The translations under genes and the position numbers were made by a program. From contig JAWQRO010000106.1 in the NCBI GenBank assembly GCA_033557835.1, positions 1 through 57,081 on the forward strand: DNA of 57,081 nucleotides, in the 5' to 3' direction. Source of the DNA: Helochares maculicollis. Taxonomy: Eukaryota > Arthropoda > Insecta > Coleoptera > Hydrophilidae. Of the stretch, positions 9,901 to 24,900 are shown piece after piece. Each line of letters opens with the position of its first letter. The stretch's first letter is position 1. A model generated the notes under the pieces. The model saw only the letters and a program-made list of their open reading frames with translations, did not search any database and was not told the DNA's origin.

Positions 9901-12900
9901 CAATTCTGGGTCACTTATATCATCAATCCAATCTAAACTCTAAATTAGAATTGGTTCACTGCCACGAACTAAGCTGGACAATGTTATGACTTAATTTCGC
10001 TATTGAACATTGATGTTTAATTTTAAAATTAGTTGACCATCAGAATAGCTTCCATAGCTAACTGCTGGTTTTATACCAGTTCGAAGAGTTGCTTCAAATT
10101 TATTTATTGTTATTTTCTACCATTTGGTTATCTTGGGGAGGTTGTCAATTCGAGTTCAATCAATGAGATTTCTTGAATTGGGTGATATCATACTTAAAAC
10201 TCTTCAGATGCTATTTGGAATTCTAGAACAAAAAGTTTTATGTACATAATTTCTACTTGCATGATCTATATTACGAAAATAATGCGCAAGTTGCCATTGC
10301 AAAAGCAAGAAAAAATATACTCAATGGATAGATATTATTTCCGTATAGCATAGATTAACCCAAAAGAACTCTGAGCAAATTCATGCAAGTTCCTCTGAAA
10401 ATGCAATCATCAAATACTCTATCCATATCAATTGAATCCATGCAGTTTTTAAATTTATTAAGTATTTGGCACTCTTAATCGATACTATGGGTTCATAACT
10501 GTTTGAAACGCTAATTACTTATGTAATTACTGGGATACTGTTGTTTATGCTATGAAGAAATAGCCTACTGCTACCATATTACTATTGTCTGTACATATTC
10601 ATGTCAGTCCTTGTGTACGCCAAGCCTTGTGTATGCCAGGCTTGGTGTATGCGCCTACGTCTGTATGTTATGTATATAGGATACCCTCATGCATTGCAAT
10701 CCATACTCATAAGATTATGCACCATATTGGTTATTCAAGTTATGTACGCAACCTGAAAAATTCCCAGAACTTTTACTTCGATGGTTATGTGTATCATGCA
10801 ACAACCAGCGTGCCAATATCAATATGAAACACTTCCCCAGGGAATGAATCGCTTCTTATTTCATCGCAATCTCTCCAATTTTACTTGCATAAATAAATAA
10901 ATTTGATTTTAATTAGATTGAAGAAAATTGCCCGCTGCCAATCCAGAGTCTTAGCAAAGCTATCAAAGATTATAATGGACTACTCTTCTGTAACATCGAC
11001 TAAATTACTTCTATATGATGTCTTGCTTTAGGAAGATAACTTTTATCGGTTGTTTTCGGTAGCATGATGTAGTAGGTAGCTTCTTATAAATGAAAAAAAT
11101 CCATTAGTGATCTTAATTTGATCACGGACCACTCGAGCTCGCTCGGAATTATTCACAGGACATTATAGATACATTTACATTAAATTACGTGGTAGAAAAG
11201 AAGCAATCTACTAAATTACACTAGTTAGATAGGCGTAAGTTCCTTTTGGTTACCAAATAGTTTTTGAGTGGGTTCTAGGTGATTATTACGCGTTTTTATA
11301 TCCATTGATAGCTTTTAGTTGAATTAAAAGAATGCGCTTGGTAAAAAACACACGCTTTCTATTATGAAAAATGATGTTTTAATGCGTTCAGCCTGCGAGT
11401 AAGCTCGATCTTGACTTTATTGGCTTAATTTCGGTGTCCATTTGCTTCGCCTTGCTTCTTCTTTTTTGTGTTGCATTACTTTTAATAATCGTCGAGAGTG
11501 TGTTAACGTGAAATTAAAATTCTTGAAATAATTGAGTTGTATTTTGAAATTGGTAGTAATTCGACTTGGACTCCACGGTATCGTGGATCTATTATCCCTA
11601 TTCTTTCTGGCAACTGGTCAAACGGTACTTGCTGCACGCACTGGCAAGTCAATGTGCGTCCTTTCCTTATAAATTCGCCATTAAGAAAGTAAGCATATGT
11701 CATTTACCTTAAAAGTGCAGCAGATTCCATAAAAAATTATTACCGATAAATATATAATGAACGAGTGTGTAAATGAAGTCGGTTCTGGGCGTGGACGTTT
11801 TCCGATCGTATTAAGCATACAAGCATACTTAGAGAAAGCCTGAGAATCTTACCAGTTCTTGAGCACCTTTCGATCTCTTGTTGCAACCAGCGTTCATTAA
11901 CTCTCGAACTGATATTATGTATTTTATAAGAAGTTACTCTTAGATATGTAACGATTGCTTGCAAAACGCTAGGCACTCAAAGATTCCATCTGCAGGGCAT
12001 TTTTCCATTGTTTTAAGATACCCATAAGTGTGTACGTACGGCATATTCAACGCAAATCCTTATCCGCGAACTTTATCCAAAGACCACATAGAGTTGACAG
12101 TTAGAATTATGTAGCAATTCAAGTTGTCCAAATGGTACGGACGTTTTCTCGAACTTGTTTGACGTTTTCTTTGAAGATAAGGAGAATTTAAACATCGCAA
12201 AGTTTCTATCTTTAGTAAACATAGTTTGTTTATTCCTCTTGTGCTATTTTATCGCTTGGGCACTAGTGGATATATCACAGAATTTTTTAAGGGAAATTCC
12301 GTCTGCAGTTAGACCAATCTTATCAGGATGATCTTAATGCGATCGGAAGCCCAGCGTCCATGTATAGTACTATATTTTTTAATTGATTTAAGTACGTAAT
12401 TATAAATATATAGTGTAGAAGGAAATTCTTTAAATGCAGATGCAACAAAATTATTTCTGTTATTTTGTTTATTTAAGTCGCCATAACAGTAATGCATCGA
12501 GCTTCTTTGTAACATTTTTACTATTATACATTATTGTTTATTCAAATCAAATATTAGCTTCAGATATCCGATACAACGTATTTACTTCCTTTTTATAGCC
12601 GAAACCAAGTGAATTCTTTACGTAATTTCGTGTCTACGCTTAAAGTATAACATCTTCATTACCTTTGTACATGATGGCATTCACCGTGAACATATTGCTG
12701 AGAAGTTCGTATAAAACCATTAGATGTCTTCATCATATTCCAGAAATTTGGTGGATTCTTTTTGTATGTGAAAACGTAATGGTCTTATTACACGGTAAAA
12801 CTTTATTACCCATGCTACTTACGGGCATATGCACTGCGTATCATATTCTCTATTGTGCCATAGCAGTCCGTTTGGATTATTAGTACAAGAGTCACGTTCA

Positions 12901-15900
12901 TGTCTTATGGTATGTACATATACCTACAAGCAGTACGGTAAAATATCGCTTACGCATTTTGTCTCGTCAGCCTGTGTACGTTTTAAATTTCACGGTTGAT
13001 AAATTTTGTTAAAATTGTTTATTTGAAAATTGTAATGTTTCTCGGTGTGTCAATGAACGCGTCAACATCTAGAACTGTTGCAGACAATAGGGCGAGTTTT
13101 CGTATTATTTTTTGTCTTTCGATAGTACTTTAGTGTATGGTACTTATTAATTTTCAAAAATGTACTATGCATATCTTACGGATAGCACATTTCCTAATAA
13201 TCCATCATTGGTAGTCGCTTGTGCTATAGCATGTAGGTTGAGACCCCGCAGGATACTTGGGAGAGTTCTACTTTACTGTATCATAAAATTAGTTCTGGAT
13301 ATACAAAGAAGTTGTAAAATATTCAATATGCTAATTCTCGCCAGAGAGAAACAGTTTCTTAAAATATAAGTAAGAAAGTGAAACTGTTAGGAATACGTCA
13401 AAACTCAACGGCTACTGTTTAAGCTGATTTGACGGTTAAATGAAAGCAATTTTCCTTTGAGTTCTATGATACCCTTCTTTTAATGAGAGCAACAAGCATG
13501 TAAGCGAGATGGAAAGTCATAATGTTAAGGTTCGTTTTAAGCCGTAATACGCTTCGGATTATCTAATTTGGGTTAAATATGCAAATTTTGTTTTATAATT
13601 TGATGCCATTTACCTTCAAAAATCTTCTCTTATACATTTCTCTGTTGGAAAAAACCTAGACCAAGATATTTTCATAAATTTCCTTATAGATTTCCTGTAG
13701 ATGCCAATTTATTATCACTAAGGAATTTTGCAATGATAAAGAAATGGTAGTCACTTAGTGCCAAGTCTAGAATATAAGACTGATGCTCCAAAATTTGCTA
13801 ATTATGCCGTCGTAATTCCTAACCAACCACTATAAAAATGAGTTACCTGGCGTTGCCCTGATGGTATACAACACCCTTCCAATCGGTCAATTCTGGGCGC
13901 ATCTGGTTAATCGCTAGCTTCATGCGGCCAGATTGTTTACACCAGGGATCTAGTTTACTGTTTGGTCATATGGAAACAGCTCCTACTAGATAATTCCTTT
14001 TCTTATTCAATTCGTTTCTCATTTCCAATCACCATCAGTTTATTGAATGAGCAATTTCGTTGGACCAAATCACCGAAAATGGAAATTCGATTCACCATAA
14101 TTTTTGGGTCAATTCCTGTGACGCCCAAACATAAATTCTTTACAAATCATGCTCAATGCAAATTATTTAAAACTGTTTATGGAAGATTTTTGGCCCTTGG
14201 GCGATGCTACTACTGCTAACATGGGATGTATTTCTTTAATTTTATTGACATTTTTGACGATGAATGCGAGTGGCTTGACATTCATTTTCGCCTTTATCAT
14301 AGTTAAGTTGTAAAATATACCGAATTTTCTCTAGTAATTTCCATCTTTTACACTCGCAAATAAATTGGCCAGCCAAGAAACGGAAAAATAGTGTTTTTAA
14401 TAGGGAATATTACTTTTTCAACCAGCACAGATCTAAATTTGTCTAATCAATATTTTACGAAAACAGATATTTTTTCATATTTTAGATATTTATTAAATTT
14501 TTTAAACAAAATTGATATTTTGCCAGTGAACATATATTACGATCAAGTAAAAATAATTAATAATCAATATTAATGTTGCGTTTGGCATCCTCCATTTTTA
14601 CTAAGATATTCCGTTTAAGCTTGTTTACGAATATATTATAATGTCAACTGGAATTGTGGTAGCTAGCTATTTTAGTTTTCTTAAAATAATGGCCGCACAT
14701 ATTAATGAATCAACAAAATTGGCATTTAATTACAACAATAATCTTTCTGAAGTCTTTATTTACTTTTCGTTTACGGATTCAATACTTTCTACCAATGCAA
14801 TTTGGTTAAACCTTCTTGTCTGCAAATATAAGGTATATTGACATACCAATCTGTATTGGTAAAAAGTGTTCGCAAAGATATAAAAGAAGTCTGCCAGCTT
14901 CCTTTCTTAATATGTAGCATAAGAAGATGTAGTAACTGTAATTCAAATATTAAGCTCTTGAGTTATTAAAGGAGTTTTTGTAGTCGTACAGAAATAAAAA
15001 CGTACAATCAACTGTATTCCAGAAACAAAATTGATAGCTAATTCTAACAATTCTTGTTGTTCAGCCTTCAGGAAGCAAGTAATGCGTAGACCCATTCATT
15101 CACTCTAATATACCTACTTATTTTTCCCAACGTTCATTCCTGCCGATTCCGATGTGTGTAGGCAATAATTGAAGAGTTTTCGTTCCACTGACTGAGTCGG
15201 GTGTCCGCAGCTGCTCGCGTGACGTCAGTTGATGACGCCCTCCTTGCTTCTCCCCTCGCTGTGGTGGTAACGGTTCAGACAGGTGGTGTTTGGCTCTGCT
15301 CGCGCCTTGCACTAGACCGAGATAAACTAAGCTATTGCAGTTGAGGAGGAAATAAGGGTGGCGACCCTGTTTTTTTGCTATCCGTGTACCCCAATAGAGC
15401 CCGCCAAGAAATTCTATTTCTCGTTGCCATAATCCTACCCATAGAAATGTTAAAATCACTGCTCTTAAATTTAGTGCTAAGTAGTTTTTCCTTGCCAATT
15501 AAATATTATTATCATTATGAATAGAATATCGAAGGCCCAAAATATAGTAAACATAGAAAAAATGTAAAATTACAATAAATATGCAATTAAAAATATATAA
15601 AACATCCAGTCTGTTTTATATCACATTTACAATTTTACGGTAGAAAACGCAAGGAGAATGCCAGGAAATTGCTAAATTTACATCTCTCAATAAACTTGTG
15701 CATTATAAATAACGCGATAGAAATCTTGAGTACATTTAATTTTTGCGCGCAAAAAACAATTTAAAAAATTAATTTAACGAATTATTACGCTTTGTACGTA
15801 TTTGATTAATGACATTTATAATGAATTGTTTATCTATTTTTTGAATCCATTACATTTAACTTTCTGCTAATGATAGTAATTGAGAATAGAGAATAATAAC

Positions 15901-18900
15901 GTTTATTATGGTATCTATTTTAACCATCTACTAAAAGATATTTTACCATGATTAGCAATTTATAATTGAAGTAGTAAATACCAACCTGGGCTCACAATTC
16001 TCAGCTCATAGAAAAAACGTGCTAAAACAAACTATTACTTATTAGCATAATGTATCTAATTAACGAAATTTATCAGTTCGTTTGATTGCTTATTAATTAT
16101 AAGTCAAACTAAATAAATAAATTAAAAGTAAATAAATGAATAATCGCACGAACGCGACATGGCATTAAAAAAAATTAATCACCTTCGTGAAAAGTTCTCA
16201 AGTACGCTCCCATACAAAAGCTTTGCCTATAGAAATAAATCCGCGTTTTAGTCAACCAATAAATAGTTCGTATTGAACGTAATTACGTTTTGCAAAACGG
16301 TAGCAGCTTTCTTTTAACGATTAATAAAATATTACATCCTGTAAATGTAGTAAATAATAAAGCCGAGCCGTCAGTACAGTCATAGATAACTGGAAATAAA
16401 TATACCTTTCTGTTATTTATCTAACCGTTATTAATAGCCCAATTAAATTGAATATCAGCTCGTTTTAAAACTGGACAATTGCATTAATTTTTCGTCGCCT
16501 TTGCCGTAGCTTTGCTTCGTCAGGCAGGCATGGCTTTCATATTTTCAACAAATATTAAGTAGATCTTAATTAATAAAAATGTATAGGTATTTCAAATAGC
16601 CGCGGGCTATTAATAAACCATTGATTGAGAGACTGTGAGAAACAGTTTATTCTAAATCCATCTCGTTTGTAAAATTGTGTGTGAGGGTCGTTCACTTTTG
16701 TATAAATTACTTTTTAAACGACTGTTTGTCAATTCTTGCACGAAACCATAATTATATTCTTGAAACAGTTATTTTATTCTTCTGAAATTGATTTTATATT
16801 GCTCCGAGTGCTATTTTCTTTATTACAGTTTGTGAATTATTTGGTAATGGCAAATTAGGGGGACGAGATGAATCGTGAAGGATTTTTTCAGCCTGCTATA
16901 TAATTCCGTAGAATGTTGCTAGTTAAGCTCCTTAAAATTATTTTATTGAAATCGAGAAGGTTAATTGTAAAAAATATTTCCAAGAGCATTCGATTTCTTT
17001 GTTTTTTAAATATTTTGTAAACTATGATCCATCTTGAAGCCAATTTAATAGAGTTTAGATTTCACCATTTGTTGAATGCATTCCATTAAGCGTATTCACT
17101 TAACTATAAAATTGTACAAAACAAAAACTTGTCTATGATTGCTTTACTGGTTGTTAAGTGTTCGTTCAGCTAGTGGGAGTGTAATAATCGACATGTATGA
17201 CAAATGTATTACTTTCTAGGCATTGACGTATGGTTTAGAAGACAATTGTCTTATTTACTTCCTGCAAGGGGAATTAAATGCTGTGTTTAGAATACTTAAC
17301 TTCGCTGTTATAAAGATGCATTTGAAAACCATTAGAAAAAAGTAAAAACTACGCTCGAGTTGACAATTTTAGATTAATAAATTTATTGATTTTTCCTTAT
17401 GTCAATTTTTGCACACTATTTTGTCTTGAAGTTAATGTTAAACATGCAATTGATATTACATCTATCTGTTTCAGCAATTGTGTCGTGTTCACCAAACCCC
17501 TGCAAAAATGGTGGAACTTGCGGCACATCGACGCGAGGAGAATCATACTGCAAGTAAGTACATTAGGCTAGGCAAGAATCCATAGGAAAGTTAGATGTCC
17601 TTTTTTTCATTCCAACTGAATCTATATACCGTTCATTATGCATCTGCATACAGTTCGAAACAAATGATTTCCAGGAGAGTAATTATTCATATTTGATTGA
17701 TTACTCTAGGCCAGTGTGCTTATTAAACTTTAGCAATAAAAATTGCGTGATGAATCCACCGGAGGAAATTGCGTTTTGTCAAATGATATGATTTATTTGC
17801 TTAATGAGAGAGGCGAGGCGGAGAATGTTTGACAACATTTTTTACACTCACTGACCAGCAACTAAATCGTTTTGTTAACAATTTTCATCAGACTAATAAA
17901 AAAACTTATATTCCGTAAAGCTTAACAAATGGCTTCTTAAGGCTGTAAAGTTTACACTTGCCGACTTTTTTCTGCATATTGGATGCACATCGTTGGTCTC
18001 GTGATTTTTGTTAAATCCAGGCAATTATTACCTCTTTTAGCTCGTTTTATAAAACGCCCATTATAACTATCTATATAAAGGAACTGAAATGATATTTTAT
18101 GGTACGGTAGATAGCTGTAACTTGGCGATAAAGTGAAGTTACGTGGTCAAATTTATTCGTTGTGATTTTCAAATTCCGATCGGATAGGTCGTCTGTCTTC
18201 TCGGATGTGACTCCGATCTCCTGGCAAGTGCTCGAATGTGACTTTTCCAAAAATTTCATCAATGTATTGGCCTTAAAGTAGGGACAGAAAAATGCTAATT
18301 TCTGAAGTACCTTTTATTTTTTCAAATTAATAAGAGCCTTATTTCATTTCAATAGAGTACCTGCACAAACATTTACTGCAATTTTCTTGCAAGAGTTTCG
18401 TTTTAAGTTGTTTACTTCTTTTCGCATAAAATAGAGGATATATAAAGATGTAGATTTATCTTACGCAGTCATTTGGAAATTTCTTTGAATTTGCAATAGC
18501 GCTTAGACGGCTTGTAGCTGATGACAATGGTATTAGTTGGACAGGTTCCTACGCACTTAAGTACCCATAAAGTCCAGGTAAAAACGCTGGTAGGCTGAAA
18601 GAGGTTCATATGGTTCGTAGGTTAGAGGTATGGGCGTGCCTGTCGTGCCTTGGGCACTCGACAAGGCAAGCCCGACCGGCTATACGAGATAATAGATAAA
18701 CTTGCCTGCTAACCCCTGCTAGCAGGCCCACTCACATAGTCGGAGAACTCACGAATAATCATTTTATGTGTGAGCACACAATCTAATTCTTCGTCATATC
18801 TTCTTCATATACACCTACCCACTTTGTGGTTGACGTTATTCATAGTTTTGTACGTAGCTATTTTATTCTGACAGACACATGGCAAATAATCTTGATAAAG

Positions 18901-21900
18901 GATTAACATTTTTGTCACGCGGGGATGTGTAGGCGAAAATGTATTTTTGCGCTAAATTTACGCTGCAAAACAGGCAATTCAACAATTTTTAAATATATTT
19001 CTATCTTATCGACGAATAATGATTGTTTGCTGCCTCCTTCATATTTATAAAGTTTTAGTCGTCAACTTCTAAGCAATGCTTAAAAAATTCTGCTTTAAGT
19101 GAGAATACTCAACAGAAGAATGTAAAATGCCCTTTGGGTGAACAATTACGGGCTTGTGAATATTTTACAATCAAAATTTCGTCTATAAATATCTCTTTTA
19201 TTAATATATAATTCACATTGCTTATTCATCCAAAATTATTTTACATGCAATTGTTAATATACTTTTAGAAGTTTCGTATTACTCAAGTGTCCTTACAACA
19301 ATTTTGTATATGTGCGGAATATGGAGAGTGTTCTGCATTGTTTCGTAACGTTGGGACTAACCGACAAACCCCCACCACAAATTTACTGGGCAACATCTGT
19401 TTTACACCGCATAAACAGCAAAGATATTCCAAGTACACTTTGCGAAAACGGACACATGTTAATTTTATACAAGTGTAGAGTCGCATGTAGCATGTGAAAT
19501 TTTATGTAGCATAAACACGGAAGACCGCTGGAAAGTGAAATGTAGCGGACAATGATGCTGATAACAGAATTAAAAGTTTCACGGTCGATTGCCATTTCAT
19601 AGCAGTATGCATATTCAATAGCAGCTCATTTAAAATTACGGGGTTAATTGCTCCATTGAATTCAACCTCCGCGTTATTGTCCTCTGCACTTGCATCTCCT
19701 CTTCGACTGTCGGATGAACCCGACCGACCGACCACTATGTATTGCTCGTGTTTGGGGTCACATAGCTCTTGGTTATTTTTTAATTCAATAGGTACAAATA
19801 TCTGCAACAGATGCATGCTCAATATACTAAAGCTGATCCTGCTGCAAGTTCAATAAGCCAACTAACTCCATTGTCTAATTTTTTTTCTATTTGTAAAATC
19901 CAAGGGGTGTCGCTTCTATTTCTCCTATTCACTCCAATGTTTATTAATGATTCAGCATCTATAACATATGGCAGTCTATGATTTTTCTACAAGCTGTACT
20001 ATCCATGTCGCGGTAACCAACATTCAAAGTGATTGGGGGCTTTAAATCACTTTTTGTACAACTTTCTAAATCTAATGCTTAGGGTCCTTTGATGCGTTGA
20101 TGTTCTAACTTTACTGGTGCTGTTGATGCTCTGTGTTTCTTGTTTTTTTTTTTATATCCATGCTACTCGGCCCCATGTCTTCAATAACAATTTTTGGACT
20201 ATGAGTTTTAAAGTACTTTGACTCCTTTGAGTCAATGAGATCATCTGAAACGAGATTCAAAGGCGTAATCATTAGTTGCGATAAATCTGTTCGAGTTTAT
20301 TTATATAGAAGCACACCTATGGACTTTATAGACACGTTTCAGCTTAATCTAAAGTTCTAAAACACTTTATGTGCACAATCGATAGTAAATTTTTATCTAG
20401 ACTTCGCATAAGATTGTTAACTTCTAATTCTATTAATTAGCCATCAATAAATAATCATCTCACTACGATCCGAATTAGTCCATGCAGCGATGAAAATCTA
20501 TTAGTACGCCCACTCGCATTCGAAATTAGTACCTTTACGTCTGTTATGGAAGACATTTTTCAAATAAAAATCGCGGAGTTGAGTCACGTTCTCTAATTAA
20601 TCAAAGTAACTACCTTAACCAACGCACACGTCCGCGGTTCTTACCCATCGGTAAGAACCGAGGTACATCAGCGTATCATTTGATGGTCTTACGGCAGTTT
20701 GATGTGAATGCCGAAGTTCGAACATGTAATCCCACCATTTTTCTAACACATCCAGAATTTCCTTACCTTTTTCTTGAAACCTATGTGCGCTCACTATTGG
20801 ATTTCAAATTTCATTTTCTCAATTCCTCACATAATCTGAAGATGTTCTAGACGCGAATGCCATGAAGATATGGCATGATTTATCACAGAAATCTAATCGT
20901 ATTTTTCATAGACACATAAACGCATTCGTGGATTTTCAACGCTTTTATAAACATATGGCTTGGAAAAGGGGTCCGAACGTTTGAAATAGATCTCACGATG
21001 TCCATAGGTACCTATCGATAATTCAGAGCCTTATTGTCTGCTCTTCGCAATTGAGTAACCGCTTTTTGTGTTTGCATTACAATAACACTCGCATTCGAAA
21101 GGGTTGAGTAAATAGAATTGATTGTGTTATAAAATTGAGGGAGCCGTGCGCCGCCGCGTGCTTGTTAGAAAAGGGAATTATATCACAATACACTTGACAA
21201 CGTGGCGTTTAGAATTAAGAAATTGAAATCTGCGTTTTGTTTACGTCAAACTTGTGCTCCTCAGGCAATTTATTTCAATTCAAAGCTCTTTAGATTCGTT
21301 CAGTAGTTTAAAAACTGGCAATATGATTTCAAACATTTATAAAAATTGCACCTTATAATATCTCTCTTCCAATTATATGTCAATATTGATATTATAATAA
21401 AGCATATTTATGGAAATGCAGATTTACTTGATGAAAACGAATCGACTGCTTACAAATACATTTAAACGTCTTTGAATGAGAAACGAATCAAGCCTCTTTC
21501 AGGATTAATAATATAAATAAAAAACAATCAACGACTCATTGTGCAGACTAAATTGACGCAAAATTTAATTATACCTTCAGTTAATTATGTAAGCAAAACG
21601 CTTTCTCAGCTAAAATGAATAATTCCTCTGCCTACATCTGTGACGGGCTCTTGACAAAAATTCAGATTGATGTTTATTGAACGCTTTATGAACGCTCGAA
21701 AAAAAGTTTTACATAATAATGTGATATTAACCAAGCAGTCTGGCGGTACATGCAATCATCCTCCCACTCAGTATAACACCGACTGGCTCATAAAACCCGG
21801 AGAATAATTGCCTATTGCGCTTGAATTAGGGTAATTATAACCTGTATAATTGGTTTAAGTGCATTCCATTTCGGATTTTTACTGCTCCTTGATGCTTTTA

Positions 21901-24900
21901 AGATAATAAGCAGGGACCAAGGCCGCCTTGATATTCGATAAAACTGTAGTATCTGCACTAGAAGAGTTCAATTAAAAAGAATGATTGTAGTTTTTTAACA
22001 CTTTGAGCTCTTTTAAGTGTTGAAAATTTTCAGGCATTGGCTAATTCAAAAAATCAATTGTTTGCTGCATATTTTGAGGTTACATAAACATACGTTTTTT
22101 ATGCACACCAGTAACCATAAGACTCATATATCCATCTCAAATTTCGATTGGATATTTTTTTGCTTCGATTATAAGCAAGAAAAATTATGGGCCTATTATA
22201 AATAGGTATTGATGATCTTTAACCTGGAGGAGAGAGGTGCAAAATCAATTCTAAACCGCAATTACGGCAGATCATCTTACATTTACCATTTATCAAAAGT
22301 ATCAACTAAACATTTCCTGGACACATTTAATGATATTTAATAAAGCTTAATATCAGGCTGGCATCTATTCGATGATTTATGCTTTTTTAAGACCTATAAC
22401 ATGTACATATGAAAAAATTGGGACGAGCAACGGACGCGCCAACTGGCTTTCTTATAATCTATTTATATCATGTGCAAGAGCTGCTAGAGTGGCCCAAGGC
22501 GTTGGCTTTCATATGTAAATAAAATTCATAATACGCCTTCATTACTTCTACTTGTAAAGGACCCAATATGAATTAACATATTAAAGTACTGGGCGAGCTT
22601 TGAAATGATTTAATTATTTTTGGGAGCTTAAAGTGGACCTGCTGTAGAAAATGAGGAAATTTTGATGTGACATCACTAATTTACCATGATATAACTAATT
22701 AAACGGTACATAAATATTTAGGTCTATTATGTATATTTAGTTGCGTTTTAAATTATTAGATGCATAATTAATAATTGGATATTTAATAAATAAGTAGATG
22801 CCTTATAATTAATCAGGATTACAAATAATTAGATGCGTTATAAATAATTAGATACTTTATATATAATTAGATGCGTTATAAATAATTAGATGCGTTGTTA
22901 ATAATTAGGTGCATTATAAATAATTAAATTCTTTATAAACAATTTATTGTAAAATTACAATAAATTAATCTTATTATCAGTTTGAAATCGGCTATTACGA
23001 ATGGAACCTATAGCCTATTTAAGATTGTTTCGTAAGCGTTGCAGAGTTCATATACCGAATTATTGAAAAATTATACAGCATTCAGTATTGGAAATCGTTA
23101 TAAAAACGTTGCTAATTAATAGCGTTGCCTACTGAAAATTACTTTTAATTACGTATGTAAATTAATTATTTTTTCATGATTAAATTGAAATTCCGATCCG
23201 CTTGCCCTCTATTTCAATAAAATTATTGGTTACTAAAAATTTTGGTCTTCTACCAACGATATGAAATATTCTTTCACAACATTAGCATGATGATCAATAG
23301 TGATAAGAAATACACCCTAAAATTATTCACAGCGAACTACATACTGTACCCTATTTAGAAGTATTAAGCCCTCGCTTTCTAAATCTTTAAAGATCCGTCG
23401 CTTCTCATGGAAAGTTTTATTATATCAACTAATCGCATTATTAAGCGACCGCGTATTTCAATAACAGGCAACAATTACACTTTTATCTCCTAATAAACTA
23501 GAAATATTGCTGACGTGGTCTCGGCTACCGTTCTCATGGACTGGGATCGGAATCTTGAGCGATTTCCTGATTCATAGCGAGTTTAATAAGACAGCCATAG
23601 CGAGTTGTTTGAGGCGATAAGGATCATTTGTAAAAATAATCATCGGGGATACCATGTCCAAGGTTGCACCAAGACATGGGCACGGCTATGCTGGGTTTTA
23701 AGTAATATTTTTCAAAAAAAGTTTCAAATGAGAATGGAGATCCGCGATACATAAAACATTTTATGCAAAGAGCTTGCTTTATTTACTAACAAAGTATTTT
23801 TTATGCAAAAAGCTCTATAATGAAATTTTAGACAGATTTGCTTTATTATTTTTTATACAATTAAACACTGTGTAACACTGTTTAATTTTATGCAATAATT
23901 TTTGTTATAAAATACCTTTAACAAGATAGTTTTGATTATATGAAATTTTATACAAAGCTAAAACTTAACTAGGCACTACAAAAACAATGTTATTACAGTA
24001 AGGATTACCCGACGCGACGCATTAATTTTCTATAAGGTATAAGAAAACTGGCAAGAGAGAGTGCATTAAGATAAGCAATCTTAATAATACCTAACAAGTG
24101 AATGAAGATGGAACGGAAGGAGCTAAAAGACTAAAATTTAAAAAAACTGGCAAATTTAAAAGCGTTGAAATAGCACAGCCGCCTGAGCATAATGTAAGTC
24201 ACTTGTATCTCTATAATCAAGAGTCCATAAAATAGCAACCCTAAAAAGCTTCTTTACAATTGCAAATTATGATTTTTTCAAGTTTTGTTCTCAAACACAC
24301 GAACCATGAACTTCTTTTAAATCAACATGAGATCAATATTTTATTTCGTCGCCGCACTATCGATTATTTAAACGGACCGAGACAAATTTTATCCTTTCCT
24401 TCACATTGGGTAACAGATATTTTGTAATAAAATTCTAATAAGATACAGGTGAAGAAAAGTGGCGCTTTGAACCAGTCAGTGCAGTGTCCAGGTCACAAGA
24501 GCGAGCCATCTCCCCCGCGTATTGACCTCGCTCGACGAAGGACACAAAAACTGGTAATGATCGTCACTAGCTGCTTTGGAGTAGAGAGTCATTGCTTTCT
24601 TTAGTCATTCACACAGACAATGAGCTCTTTGTAATGTCATCGCATCGTGTAGGTCTGTCCACACCACACCACGTTCTTTGATTGAGAATCAATGAAGAAC
24701 CGCATACATTATTTTAACCCAGCAAACTGCTGACATCACGTCAGGATATCGCCGCGTTGGGTCTTGATGAAGCGTTCAATTGGAATTTAATTACCGTCAA
24801 AGATATTAATGACTGGAAATCATTGTCTATCGGGATCAAGAAGACGAAAAAATTAGGGATTATCCTTGCACGGTTGTATTAAACATAAAATCTTCATTGC

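Larger units (their letters stand above)
6927..17474 (+). other. Notch intron 1 (10.5 kb)
   Basis: Phase-1 intron from GTTGGT to CTGTTTCAG. It is AT-rich with many stops in all frames and no recognised gene. Contents noted: a short open frame at about 8398-8592 with a hydrophobic C-terminal half (LFIMSGCLFGACVIIVLL), a 16-bp triplicated repeat at 10609-10655, and a GC-richer island at about 15150-15440 containing a 126-codon minus-strand open frame without recognised similarity. A long first intron in Notch is a usual home for enhancers, but no specific element can be proved here. Confidence 0.88.

Noticed and set aside
19283..19856. Cluster of overlapping short open frames on both strands in intron 2.
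   Set aside because: No domain or composition change supports coding; mutual shadows in a locally stop-poor stretch.
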